The position numbers were made by a program, and so were the translations under genes. Positions 12,170 to 23,346 of a stretch of DNA of 64,000 nt are shown here, in pieces (the stretch's first letter is position 1; every line of letters starts with the position of its first letter). Source of the stretch: Annona cherimola (lineage: Eukaryota; Streptophyta; Magnoliopsida; Magnoliales; Annonaceae); assembly GCA_030490835.1 (NCBI GenBank), contig CM059972.1, positions 13,059,764 to 13,123,763 on the forward strand. The letters run 5' to 3'. The notes beneath the pieces were generated by a model. The model made no database searches, was not told where the DNA came from, and was given only the letters and a program-made list of their open reading frames with translations.

Positions 12170-12391
12170 ATGGCGTCGAGAGGCTCTTCTTCTGGAAAGG
12201 GAAAAGGGAAGGCATCAGGTAAGGGATCAAAGGGTTCCGACAGTCATTACTCATGCTTGAAAGAATGGAGCACATGGACGATGAAGAAGGCCAAAGTCAT
12301 CACCCACTACGGCTTCATCCCGCTTATTATCATCATCGGCATGAATTCCGAACCTAAACCTCAGCTCTCTCAGCTTTTCGCCCCTGTTTAA
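12170..12391 (+). CDS. TOM7: Mitochondrial import receptor subunit TOM7
   Basis: A single uninterrupted frame of 73 aa. TOM7 is a small tail-anchored subunit of the translocase of the outer mitochondrial membrane. It modulates assembly of the TOM40 channel. Residues 1-25 are a Ser/Gly/Lys-rich cytosolic tail with [14 protein letters not shown], as in plant TOM7. Then come [19 protein letters not shown] and the hydrophobic segment [11 protein letters not shown] (about 49-59). The C-terminus is [15 protein letters not shown], closely matching the plant SDPKP/LLSPV ending. The ATG at 12170 is chosen because it starts the family-typical basic tail. An overlapping frame at 12069-12260 is a shadow. 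An upstream GTTAGGGTTGCG sits in the leader. Confidence 0.95.
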   Translation: MASRGSSSGKGKGKASGKGSKGSDSHYSCLKEWSTWTMKKAKVITHYGFIPLIIIIGMNSEPKPQLSQLFAPV

Positions 12392-13520
12392 TTCCTTCTC
12401 TTCGACATCCACACTCTCCTACATGATTTCACTTCTTACTTGTCGAAACTACTTCATACTTCTATGCTAGAGTACTTCTCTTTTATCTTTATCTTTTTCC
12501 GGATATGTTGATGTTTCGATGATGGAATTCTTTAATATATTCTGGAGGATTGTTATTTTGCTTTGATAGGAAGATGGAATTGTGCCTTTTGTCCGTCGGA
12601 GGACGCAATAGGAGTGGTAATATTAGTCATCATTGAATCCTTGGTTGTATTTCTTTTAATTAATGTTTTCCGGTTTTGTTCCCCCTAAGTTAAAAATATT
12701 TTGTTTGGCTGCGTTTGTTTGTGTTACTGTGTATATGCCTATATGGGAGGTATGAGATGGTTGCTAGTGTATCTGTGAATGTAACGTGTCTGGTTTGATG
12801 ATTGAAACCTGTGGCGCCATATTGCTGCTTTAGTTCGGTATTATGTGTATAAATCTGAAAGAGAGGTGTTCTTCTTCTGGGTCGTTCCTTTCCATCTCTA
12901 TGTTTCTGCGAACTGGATTTGTTCCCTGTGGAAGTAAAACCTGTGCTGCAATGCCAGGATCATGAATTTGCCCAATTCTTTTGGATTTTTTTTTTTATTT
13001 GCTCTAATGTACAGATATTCATGTGGGTTTGCTGTTTTGATTTGCATCTTAGTAATTTAGGGTAGGTTTGTCTGCGGGGTAAAGCGTACAAGTAATCATG
13101 TTTGATCTGTTTTTGATGCTGAAGGTGGTCATTTGCCATTTGAAAATGGATTTAAACCAGGTTGTGTTCTATGGCAGCATGGATTGTGAATCTTGTAGGT
13201 TGATACTTTTGGGATTGCACTTTTCAGTGAAAATGCAGTTCACATGCATCCGAATGTAGTGAACAGGGGAAAGGGAGAAATTTTAAAAAATAATAATAAC
13301 AACAAAAATGAAGAAGAAGAATTATGGCATTGGAATTCAATTCTCTTTAACAGTTGACCCAATCTAGAAAACATTTGGTTTTCACCTGGTTTTGCTAGAG
13401 AAGACCATGTCATTTATGTTTGTACGTTTTATGAATTTATTCCTCTATTAATCCTAATTTCAAATGCATGTTGGGTTTCTTGGATTTCTAGTGAATAGGT
13501 TAGTTCCATTCTCATTGGAA
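12392..13520. other. TOM7 3' region and intergenic DNA
   Basis: Transcript-like T-rich sequence follows the stop, and a long 3' UTR or a 3' UTR intron is possible. No coding frame is supported. A short A-rich tract with AATAATAATAACAACAAAAATGAAGAAGAAG lies near 13287-13320. Confidence 0.4.
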
Positions 13521-13522
13521 TT

Positions 13523-14394
13523 TAGGGGTGCAACTTGGGTTGGGTGAGTCTGAACTTGCCCAATCTTACCAGGAAAAAGTCAGGCTTGTGTTCTGTTTTC
13601 TGATTTTTTATTTTTTTTTTGGAAAAAAAAAAAAAATTATACCCAGTTTCAACCTGATCCAGGAAGAAATGATTCGATGAAGCCAACCCCGTCCGACCTG
13701 AAGTATATTATACATAACCCCTTTGCGTGGCATGCACCTCCCATTCTCTACATCCTCTCACCTGTCTCTCATATTCTCTCATTCACTCTCTTTACCTCTC
13801 TTTCGTTTCTCCCATTCTCTCCTTTTGTCCTGCCTCTCTGCATCTTATCTTCCATCCCACAACTTGCAGCTGCTGCCAATAAAACTATAGGTTTAAAGTA
13901 GGGCTGTAAATAGGTTTGATTTAGGTGGGATCTTGTGATTCTACATCCAATATGGTGCTCCAATCCGATTTTTTTTTTTTTTCAACGTGTGCATTTGAAT
14001 CATTAATTCTGGAAATACTGAGAATTTGTTTTCAGTTATTCTTATTTTCTTACTTCTTTATTTCAGCCTTTGATAGAACCAAAATAGGCTAGCGAATCAA
14101 ACCATATTCTGCTCCCTGAGTACGATCTCGCTAACATCACCGGTGGTGATTTTATGCTATGATTATAGGGTACTTGAACAAATTTCTTTTTTAATAATAA
14201 TTCACATTAATGAAGTAACAGGTAGTAGGCAAACCTGAAACCAAAACCAAGATCAACCCGACTCGAACTGAACTAGAGCCTGTGATTCGGATTAGAGTTA
14301 AGGTTATGGTTAAAGTTCGTTAAAACCTGGTTGAGTTTGGGTTTAGGTTAGGGTTCAGCAAAACTCAGTACAACCCGAGCGAGTTGTACCCCTG
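13523..14394. mobile_element. Non-autonomous hAT-like element
   Basis: The left end TAGGGGTGCAACTTGGGTTG pairs with the right end CAACCCGAGCGAGTTGTACCCCTG in inverted orientation. The pattern matches the termini of the better-preserved element at 45423-48038. Subterminal copies of the motif 'CCAACCC/GGGTTGGG' are also present. The flanking 8-mers do not match, so the copy is old or its ends are slightly misplaced. A T-run and C/T-rich DNA occupy the middle. Confidence 0.55.
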
Positions 14395-16571
14395 ATTGAA
14401 CCGAACTATTCTTCAACTAATCAACTTAATGAATTTGACGAGTCACCAAAGGAAAATAGCCCTCATCTCCTGAGTTTCAAGTCGTAATGGGGGCCATTGT
14501 TTTATCGTTCTCACATATTGATCATGTGTGTGAGCCTTGAAAAACCAATAGCTATTATTCTGGATACCAGGCTAATCCAACACAAGGTCTCGAGCCCCTG
14601 CATCTTGTCAGGGGTGCGACTTGGTTATTGGGGGTCAACACAAACAAATTTCATGATTAACCGAATTACCATAATTACCAAATGGTCCTCATTACTAAAA
14701 TGCCACTGTTATTAAGAAAATCCAAAAAATTATTTATAATTATCCAAAAATGGTAAAACTTGAAATACAATTAAATTACCAATTGTATAAAAAAGATTTT
14801 CAGAAAAAAATAAAAAAATGGTTAAATAAACTGAAGTGCACCAAGGCTAAATGCGCAAGCTGAGGGCATTAACCTCAACCCATTAAGAAAAACTTAAACA
14901 TTACCTTTAATTTTATTTATAAAACTTAAATTCTAACTCTATTTGTGAATATCTCAATCAATTTTCATTTGATTTAACAGTGATAAGTTTAAAAGAATTG
15001 TGATACTATACAACTCATGTATTTTTTATCTTTTTTTTTTTTTTTTCACTTTTATGTGCGCCTAAGCGTGTTTAGATTATATACTAAATTTTATCATTTT
15101 TTATCCTTCTCTGTGTTTTTTTCGAGATTTTAGAAATAAAAAGTTCACATTTTCCGTGTGCGGGAGATTATGAGGTGGGTGAAATTTTTTATTTTTAAAA
15201 TTTTGTAAAAAGTAGATGGAAGCTGAAAATGATAAATTTTGGTATTTGATAAAAACACGTTCGGGGTCACATGAAAGTGATGAAAAAAATATAAAATACA
15301 TAAGATTGACAAAATTTTAAGTTGAGTTATGATACTATATAACAAGTTGTTACTTAGCAAAGTAATAATTCATTGTATAGGATCATAATTTAGTTTAAAA
15401 TTTCATATGAACGTATAGTAACAACAAATTATGTAAGCAAAAAATAATAATACATAGCCTGACAAATTTTTTGAACAAATGTATAATAATGTATAACATA
15501 TTGTTAAAAGAAAATTTAACTTTCAAAATAAGATAAAGGAAAAAATTAATAAACTTAAAAGTAGATAATATAAATGTAAATAAAAATAATATAATTTATC
15601 TATCATATAATTTCAACATGAAAAATATGTATTAAATATAAATATAATGCAACATTCTCTACGTGTTATGTATATAATATTTCATAGTAAATATAAAAAT
15701 GAAAAATCGGTCCTGCCTTACTTGTGTTCGGATTTGCTGGCTTTAACCCCCACTTACAGATTGGGTTCAAAAAAGTAACCGGGCTGGGACTTAACCCAGC
15801 CCAAGTTGGGCCCCTTGGTTTGATAATTTGGGCTAGGAATGAGTGCCAAACCAAGCTACCTAATTTTCACCGTTCATCCATGTATTATCTTATTTACAGG
15901 AAAGATAAATTTGTCTTTGGTTGTTGCATTCTTTTCTTTCTTTTTAGGCCATTGTATTCCCTCCAAATGAATGAATTATATTTGCGATGTTTGTAGTGTT
16001 TTACCAAGTTCAAATCATTATCTCGAGTGTCAATGCTTGATGAGAAACTCTACAAGCATCATGTGAAACTCTCAGGGCTTGTTTGGCCTCGCAGTAAGGT
16101 TAGTGATAAGCACCAATTTGGAGCTTATTCTCATAGTGCTTATTTCAACTTTACTGCCAAAATTTTGGGCTGACTAGGTAAATCAGGCCAAACATTCTTA
16201 AAAAGCCAAATATATTGTGACATTTGATATTACAAATCAGATATTATCATATTCATCACCACAGAGGGGCATCTTGTAAATTCACTCGCTTATTATGGGG
16301 GAAAACCAGATTATATATATTGTGATATTTGATATTACAAATTAAATATTATCATATTCATCACCATAGAGGAACATCTTGTAAATACTCCCACTTATTA
16401 CAGCGGAACACAGTGTATTTGCATCCGGTAGGATGGAACGCGTGCAGGCACTATATGTTGTAGCAGGTTACTACGAGGGCACTGCGTCGGTTGCATTTTG
16501 CCCCCTCTCTTATTATAGTTTATTTCTTGAATTGAAAAAAGTCCAATCCACGGCGAAATGAGAATAAATAT
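14395..16571. other. Intergenic DNA with no supported gene
   Basis: AT-rich sequence. A GGGCTGGG/CCCAGCCC inverted pair at about 15780-15800 suggests an old hAT-like terminus. A tandem duplication lies at 16211-16420 (listed separately). Open frames here are short and have no domain. Confidence 0.4.
16211..16420. repeat. Tandem duplication, unit about 105 bp, two copies
   Basis: TATATTGTGACATTTGATAT beginning at 16211 recurs at 16316 with a few differences. Downstream pieces TATTATCATATTCATCACCA and CATCTTGTAAAT recur in the same order. Confidence 0.8.
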
Positions 16572-16964
16572 GATGAGTAATCCTGTTAGCTCGGACTAAG
16601 TAAATGTCTCATTTAACCTACTTCAAAAAACTATTTACAACAAATTTTTTTTACTTTTTTCTCCGTGAACTTGTTTATCTAAGTGTATTTAATATATATA
16701 CCAAATTTTACCATTTTTGAATATGTTTATCTATTTTTTTGAGATTTTTAAACATTTATGTGTATATGTGTATTTAAAATACCTTTTTTTTTTAAAATCT
16801 AAAAAAATATATACACATCCAAAAATGATAAAATTTGATTTATATATTAAATACACTTAGATAAACAAGTGTACGAAGGAAAAACAAAAAAATATTTTAA
16901 ATAAAATTTTTGAAATGAGCTAAGTGAAACATTTACTTAGCCTAAGCTAACAGGATCATTCTTC
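16572..16964. mobile_element. Mutator-like MITE, 393-bp family, complete copy
   Basis: Long terminal inverted repeats. The left arm GATGAGTAATCCTGTTAGC pairs with the right arm GCTAACAGGATCATTCTTC. Flanking 9-mers AATAAATAT and AAAAAATAT match at 8 of 9. Its length of 393 bp equals that of the copy at 62908-63300. The arms contain GTTTATCTAAGTGTATTTAA, shared with other foldback elements in the window. No coding capacity. A 9-bp duplication and long inverted repeats point to the Mutator superfamily. Confidence 0.75.
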
Positions 16965-17307
16965 AAAAAATATTAGCACGGAGCGCGATCGAAAAAAGAG
17001 TGGGCGAACGGAAACGGCTGGGGGTCATTTTGGCAGTTTGAGATATCCCCTCTCGTCACTTTTGGAAATTTTCGAGGAGTCGAAACAAAAAATTAAACTT
17101 TGGAAGGAAAAATTTTTGAAATATGAAAAATATATAAAGAAATAATTAAAAATAAGATAATTACTGAGGAAATAAAAGTTTAAAGTGGGACAGACACTTA
17201 AATTATTTGGCCATAAGTAGAAAGTATGACCTTACATAAAAAAAAGCTAATATGGTAAATTTTTATTCATTTGTGGGCATATAATTGATATTTTTCCTGA
17301 GGCAATG
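16965..17307. other. Intergenic DNA between two mobile elements
   Basis: No gene. Moderately AT-rich with GGGCGAACGGAAACGGCTGG near 17003. It is the left flank of the nested element complex. Confidence 0.4.
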
Positions 17308-17315
17308 GCCGGGAG
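17308..17315. repeat. Left target duplication of the outer hAT element
   Basis: GCCGGGAG here and CCCGGGAG at 44777-44784 match at 7 of 8 bases, directly outside paired inverted termini. Confidence 0.6.
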
Positions 17316-18410
17316 CGAGGGCGGATCCACGTATGCTTCAGTGTGGGCAATTGTTCCCACTAAATTTTTAAAAAATTAGTTTATATATATAAAGTATTAT
17401 ATTTTTCTTATGTTGCCCTCACTGATGAAAATTTATTGCTACAAATAGAATTTATTTCAATCACTATAAAATTTATATGCAATGTTGCTTTGTTTTTTTT
17501 TTAGTGATTAGAGTGGTATTCCCTTTGAATCTCAAAAATTTTAATTGTTAGTTAAATATAATCTTATGGTGATCAAGATAGTTGACATCTAATAAATAAA
17601 AATTGCATGCTTTTAATTTCTAGAATTAATTATTAGAACTCAAAATTTTTATTAATGCAGTTTGACAGTGAATTTTTAGCATTTTTTTCTACACATCCTC
17701 TTTCTTTTATTTTTGTGTTGACACACCACAAAAACGTAAAAGAAAAAAAATATATATATAATAATGAAATAAAATAAAATTCCAAGATAGGCCTACTATT
17801 ATACACATTTATGGATTTGTGAATTCATTTTGCAAGCCCAACATGTGTAGGGTTCACGGGCCTTCAACGCTTCAAGCTCACTAAGGAGGTAACGGTCACT
17901 AATCCATATGGCAAATCACGGGCAATTCGCATTTAGGATGAAATGGAGGATACTTTCTCAAGACAAGTGGAGCAGAATCGACATGATGAGCGGCTCAGAT
18001 TAAACAAATAATATTTTAAGAGATTTTAACGGTCAAAGCCTATTTGACCAAAGAAAGAGAAGAATTTGCAATATTTTCAAGTGCTAAATAAATTCGATAA
18101 ATCTAACTTATTAAGTAAAAATTTGAACCGTTAAAATGGATAATAGACATCATTAAATGTGGGCCCCACCTAAGATCAAGGAAAATAGATGATGATCAAG
18201 GCATGGATAAAATGCACAAAATGCACAAAATAAATGAGAGAGTTGGCTTGCTAGCCAAGCAAAACCATGGGCCCCATGGGTGGTTTTCAAAAAACCACTC
18301 ACAAAATTACTAAAAGACCCATTTTTGTTATAATTTTGCAAAAAGGAGAAAACATGGAGTTGTGCAAAAAATCAAAAGAAAATACCAAATTGCAATTTCT
18401 CAAACTTAAA

Positions 18411-18426
18411 AACCTATAAAAAGGCA
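18411..18426 (+). promoter_or_regulatory. TATA box of the Tat 5' LTR
   Basis: AACCTATAAAAAGGCAC gives a strong plant TATA box. GTGGGCCCCACC lies about 250 bases upstream. The transcript would start near 18445, making the R-U5 part about 2.2 kb long. Confidence 0.55.
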
Positions 18427-18582
18427 CACCCTCCTCTCATTCCGGTACGGTGAAAAAAAAATATCCCAAAACCAACCACTCTCCTTTTTCTCCTCGGAAA
18501 CCCATCTCTTCCCATCTGTTCGGTTTTTTTTTTTAAAAAAAAACAAAAAAAAAAAGAGAAAGAGATCCAGTTCCCCTGGTAC

Positions 18583-18993
18583 GGAGCCCGATCCAGTGCA
18601 CCTGGGTGCATTCAGCCTCAATGCACCCGGGTGCACTGCACCTATTTTTTTTTATTTTTTTTAAAATTTTTTTTATACAATGGTTAATCTAGGTTTATTT
18701 AATATATGTATCAATTTTTACTATTTTTGGAGACTTTTAGATATTTTTTTTAGATTTTTAAAAATCAGTGGCATTTTCGGTAATTTAAAATTACGAAAAA
18801 TGCCACTGATTTTAAAAAATCTAAAAAATATATCTAAAAATCTCCAAAAATAGTAAAAATTGATACATATGTTAAATAAACCTATATTAACAGTTTCATG
18901 AAAAAAAATTTTAAAAAAAAATAAAAAAAAATAGGTGCAGTGCACCCGGGTGCATTGAGGCTGAATGCACCCGGGTGCACTGGATTGCGCTCC
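18583..18993. mobile_element. 411-bp foldback Mutator-like MITE with palindromes
   Basis: The element starts GGAGCCCGATCCAGTGCAC and ends with the inverted partner GTGCACTGGATTGCGCTCC. It is flanked by the 10-bp duplication CCCCTGGTAC (18573-18582 and 18994-19003). The arms pair almost to the centre, where GTAATTTAAAATTAC forms the loop. Each arm holds two copies of the palindrome TGCACCCGGGTGCA, and the outer left copy reads TGCACCTGGGTGCA. It is inserted in the 5' LTR of the Tat element. The copy at 57998-58408 has the same length. Confidence 0.85.
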
Positions 18994-19069
18994 CCCCTGG
19001 TACCGCATCAATCCTTCTTCTTCCCAGCAAAAAAAAAAAATTTCGGGTTCCAATGCTTTTTTTTGCATA

Positions 19070-19800
19070 GCTTTCGTTGTTTTTTTTTAAAAAAAAAAAA
19101 AATCAAAAGAACGAAAACCAGCAATATCTGCCCGTTCTAATTCACCCCTTTTTATAAAAAAATCCAAAGCAATATATTGTCCAGCGTGTTATCCATTCTA
19201 CTTTTCTCATCGTCTCGTTTTTTTTTTAAAAAAAAAAAGAGAGGAAGACCAAAGCTTACAGCACGTTCCTTTCTCATTCCTTTCCTTTTTTGCATTTTTC
19301 GTTTTTTTTTTGTTTAAAAAAAAAAAAAAACATCGGATTCCAGTGCGTCCTCTATCTTCCTTTCCATTTTTATTTATTTCGTTTTTAAAAAAAAAAAAAT
19401 CAAAGGGGAGCAAAAATTCCCCAGCACGTTCTCATTCCTTCTTTTTTTTATTTCTTTTAAAAAAAAAAACAAAAGGAGAGAAGCTCTAGCACGTCATTTC
19501 CTCTCCTCTTTATTTTATTTTTTTTTCGTTTTTTTTAAAAAAAAAGAAAAAAAAATCAAACAGAAAAGTCCAGCACGTCATTTCTCTATTTTTCTTTTCA
19601 TTTTCTCGTTGTTTTTTTTAAAACAAAAAACAAACAAAAAGTCCAGCACGTCATTTCTCCTTCTTCTCTTCATTTTCTCGTTCTTTTTTTTAAAAAAAAA
19701 ACAAAACAAAACAAAAAAAGTCCAGCACGTCATTTCTCTATTTCCTTTTCATTTTCTCGTTCTTTTTTTTTTTTAAAAAAAAACACCCCTCTTCACCTGC
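19070..19800. repeat. Degenerate tandem array of T-run/A-run units in the Tat 5' LTR
   Basis: About nine units of 65-85 bp. Each has the core CAGCACGTCATTTCTC, a C/T-rich stretch with TCATTTTCTCGTT, and a T-run joined to an A-run that could pair as a small hairpin. Clear cores start at 19422, 19487, 19571, 19644 and 19723. Earlier units near 19180, 19258 and 19340 are more diverged. Confidence 0.8.
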
Positions 19801-20152
19801 TCCAAAAATCTGTACATTATCCTCTCAAAAAAAAAATAATAAAAAAAACACATAATAGGAAAAGGAATTCCAGCCCGTCGGTTTCTTTAGCATCATCATC
19901 TCTCTCATTTTTTTTGTTTTCCATGCAACAAGAACAACTACTCGCCTCCAACTTTCAGATTGAGTTAGGGCCTCTAAAAAAGCTTAGGAATTAAATTCCC
20001 GCCTTCATCCTCCTGAGCTTTTACATATAAAATATATGTTAATTTTTCGCACTCCTAGGACCGATGTACTAGAAAAATAAAGTTGTATTTTTTTTTCTAG
20101 TTGTGAGTTCACCCAGAGAATCTCTGTGTTTTAGTGCCTTATTGTACACGGA

Positions 20153-20620
20153 CTAACCACCGTTATATGGTTAGTGGCGACTCCAAAAGTTAATATATTA
20201 AATATTTATACGCATAGTACTAATTGCTAATTGCGTCTAATTGAGATATATGTTTGCGTTTGACTAACTCGCATCATTTAAAAATCTCTAAAAACTTACA
20301 TCATCTAAAAGCCTTAACGCTTGCATCTCCCTTCTTTAACCCCCATGTCTACACCTTTTATATTTTTTCCATTTCTGATCTTGAACCCCTTTTCTACACC
20401 GTTTATATTTTAATTTTTGCATGTTTAATTTCTGTATCTGACTTGCATCACGTCTAACCCGTTAACTCGCTAATTTGCATGTCATACTTATTCTCTTTTT
20501 TGGTGTATGCATATTTTATTTTCTCATTTTAGTTTATGGTTATATGTATTTTTGAGCTTACTTTACACTTTTTAGGCCCATTCGGCGCCCATCGTAGCGC
20601 GCTAAAAACCACGTGCTACA
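20153..20620 (+). repeat. Right part of the Tat 5' LTR
   Basis: This 468-bp stretch repeats at 43434-43902 with about a dozen differences and small indels. It ends GTGCTACA, immediately before the primer-binding site. Confidence 0.9.
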
Positions 20621-20623
20621 GTT

Positions 20624-20641
20624 TGGCGACTCCACTGGGGA
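20624..20641 (+). other. Primer-binding site of the Tat element
   Basis: TGGCGACTCCACTGGGGA lies four bases after the LTR end. This form is typical of Tat/Ogre elements, which use tRNA-Arg (family knowledge). Confidence 0.75.
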
Positions 20642-20894
20642 CGGCTAGGAGTGATAATTTCCATTTTTAGTAAAAGCTCAAGAAGGGTGTTTTCTTTTAA
20701 AAAAAATTATTTTCTCTCTTTTTCTTTTTCTTTTTAAAAAAAAGGGGCTAAAAATAAGAAGAAAAGGATTCTAACGCCCTTTCTGTTTCGTTTTTTTTAA
20801 AAAAAAAGAGAGAAATTTTTTTTAGCCCTTTACTAAAGATCCATAGAAGTTAAATACTATTCAATATTTAAAATCTACCTATATAGCAAGAATA

Positions 20895-22065
20895 GTGCAT
20901 AGAAAGAAAATATTACCATCCCGTAGTCCAATAGTCACCAGGTCTAAAACAAATCAAGCAAAAATAGCTGAAGCAACACAAAATAGGGGAGGATCATCCT
21001 CAAATCATCCGGTTACAGACATCACTGACATGACGCAACGAGTAGATAGATTAGAAGGAATGATGCTCAAAGTCCTAGAAAAATTAGAAATTTTACATCT
21101 ATCTAGGAGTTTAGAGGACAACAAAGAAGGCGTATCTACTAATAAAGAAAAAGAAATAGATCATTATGAAGAAGAAGAAATAATTTTAAAACATACTACC
21201 GATAAAATAGAGAAAGTGACAGAAACTCTCCAAGCCCGATTAAGGCAATTAGAAGACAAAGTAAGGCTACATGGTGGGGAAGGGCTGCCGTCTTCAAAAA
21301 TTGAAGATTTATGTCCTTTTCCTAATATTACCCTGCCGGATAAATTTGAAATACCAGCCTTACCCCACTATGAAGGAGATTCATATCCTAAGGCCCGCCT
21401 AAAAGCCTATTGTGGAATCCTATACCCATTAGTAAAAAAGGAGGAAATTTTAATACGTTTATTTCAACACAGTTTGAAGAGAGACGCTTTAGAATGGTAT
21501 ACGTCATTAGACTACAAGCAAATTAGAACATAGGAGGAACTATCATCAGCATTTTTAGAAAGATTTTCCTATAGATTAAACTCAGTCCCTAAAAGAGTCG
21601 ATTTGGAAAATCTAAAACAAAAACCAAATGAAACTTTTTCCGATTTTGCTGCTAGGTGGAGAGCTCTTGCCGCTAAAATGAAGGTACCCCTCCCCATGAG
21701 TGAACAAATATCCATAATAGTAAACGCAACTCACCCCAGCATATCAGGTTACCTTATCTCCTATCCTTATACAAATTTTGCTCAGCTATTTCAAGCAGGG
21801 GAACAAGTAGAATCAGGAATAAGACAAGGAGTAATATCACCATGGCCCCATCAGAACGGTGTGGTTAGGAAAAAGCCGGAAGTCAAAAATGCAAATAATA
21901 TGAGAACTAAAGCGCAAGAGGTAAATGCAATCGGGACACCTGAGAGGGAAAAGCCAAGAGAAGTTAGAAAGCCTTTTAGAAAATTTACCAGAATAGCGAT
22001 GTCATATACTAATATCCTTAGCATGCTAATTAAGAACAATATTTTAAGTCCGCTACAGCCAAGAC
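20895..22065 (+). pseudogene. Tat gag, N-terminal part, broken
   Basis: The frame starts at 20895 and hits an in-frame TAG at about 21531. Gag homology continues in the same frame to 22065, where the Athila element is inserted. The polypeptide has a charged coiled-coil-like stretch (about residues 85-130), then LPDKFEIPALPHYEGDSYP, and the capsid-like region with ALEWYTSL. Past the stop come ETFSDFAARWRALAAKM and LFQAGEQVESGIRQG, both typical of Tat gag. The remainder, including the zinc knuckle, lies beyond the insert at 31770. Not functional as it stands. Confidence 0.85.
22061..22065. repeat. Target duplication of the Athila element (left copy)
   Basis: AAGAC here and at 31765-31769, directly outside the LTR ends. 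Confidence 0.95.
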
Positions 22066-23245
22066 TGATAATTAGAATTTGGTAACATATTTTGTGGATA
22101 TTTTATACCAAATTGGTGGGTAATTAATTAATATTAATATGAAATTTGGTTTAAAATGTGATTTTGCAACATTTGGGTATTAAATATTAATTTCAAGCAA
22201 TTTAAACAAATTTTCACAATATTTTGGCTTGAAATTATATTTTATTTGTTGCCATGAAATTAAACGGGTTTGAAATTATTTTAATGATTTTTACCAATTA
22301 ATAATTTAAATATATTTTTTTTGCAGGAAAACAAATTATACCGAATGGGCCCCACAAGATCAAAACATGCAAAAATCCAAGCCGCCCATTGAATGTGGAC
22401 CCCAAGCAATAACAACGTTTGTTTTCATCCACCGAATGCATTCATATAACCCGATTCAAAAGTCAACAGCATTGGACCCCACTTCCATAAATCCACCGAA
22501 TGCATTCATATGACACGTGAATAATTATGAAGACCCCACCAAGATCAGCAGCATGTTGTCCGCCGAATGAATTCACTGAATTCACGTGAAATGCATTCAT
22601 GTTATCCATAGAAATTGATGGAGATGGGGCCCACAGAAATTGAGGTGTGGGCTATAAAAGCAGCGTTCCGGAGCAGATTGGAGTGTGTGGGGGGCAGCAT
22701 CAGAATATTTTAAAAAAGGGAATTTTGACTAGAAGGGGAGAGAGCAGATTTACAGTTAGAAAATCCGAGAGCTCCACGGCGGATTTTTGAGAAGATATCA
22801 TTCGGAGCAAGGATTTTAGAAGAAGAGGAGAGTAAGGTGGAGAGCACGTGGAAAAGACAGACCGGCGAATTGCGTGGAGCAACCAACACACCATTGGAGC
22901 TTCAATACAATAAGCTTTTCTATCTTTTCTCTGTTTAATTTTTTGATAACTTGTTTAAGATGGATTGTAATGTAAATTTTATTTTGAACTTGAACATGCT
23001 TGGCTAAACCCTAGATACCCACACTCTCGTTTTCATCTTCTCATTAAAATTTGCAAATTTCTCTTCCCATTTCATTAATTTCTTTTCCTAAATTTTCTTC
23101 CACTTATCTATTTTATTTGCAATATTCTCTCCATAATCAACACAAAAATATTTAAAAGCAAAATTTACAGTCCTGAATTCCCTGTGGAACGATAATTTAT
23201 ATACTACAATCTACGACCCGTGCACTTGCGGTAAGATTGCGAACA
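22066..23245 (+). repeat. Athila 5' LTR (1180 bp)
   Basis: Begins TGATAATTAG and ends GCGAACA. A TATA box (GCTATAAAAGC) lies at about 22651-22661, so transcription probably starts near 22685. Matches 30585-31764 base for base except one substitution noticed in the TTTCACAATATT region (CACAAT here, CCCAAT there). Confidence 0.95.
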
Positions 23246-23252
23246 AGTATTT

Positions 23253-23270
23253 TGGCGCCGTTGCCGGGGA
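23253..23270 (+). other. Athila primer-binding site
   Basis: TGGCGCCGTTGCCGGGGA, seven bases after the 5' LTR, is the standard Athila primer site, complementary to tRNA-Asp (family knowledge). Confidence 0.9.
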
Positions 23271-23346
23271 ATTTCGGCGTGCTTTAAATTTTGTTTTTAG
23301 ATACTTTCTTGATTTTTATTCATTTTAAATTAGCTAGTTAATTTTT

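Noticed and set aside
19070..19800. Evenly spaced repeats that might suggest a CRISPR array
   Set aside because: Plant nuclear context, variable unit length, homopolymer-based units and no conserved spacer/repeat pattern.
22700..22894. Minus-strand frame of 64 codons, also present at 31219-31413
   Set aside because: The two are the same position in the two Athila LTRs. It overlaps the TATA-proximal transcript region and has no domain; it is a shadow.
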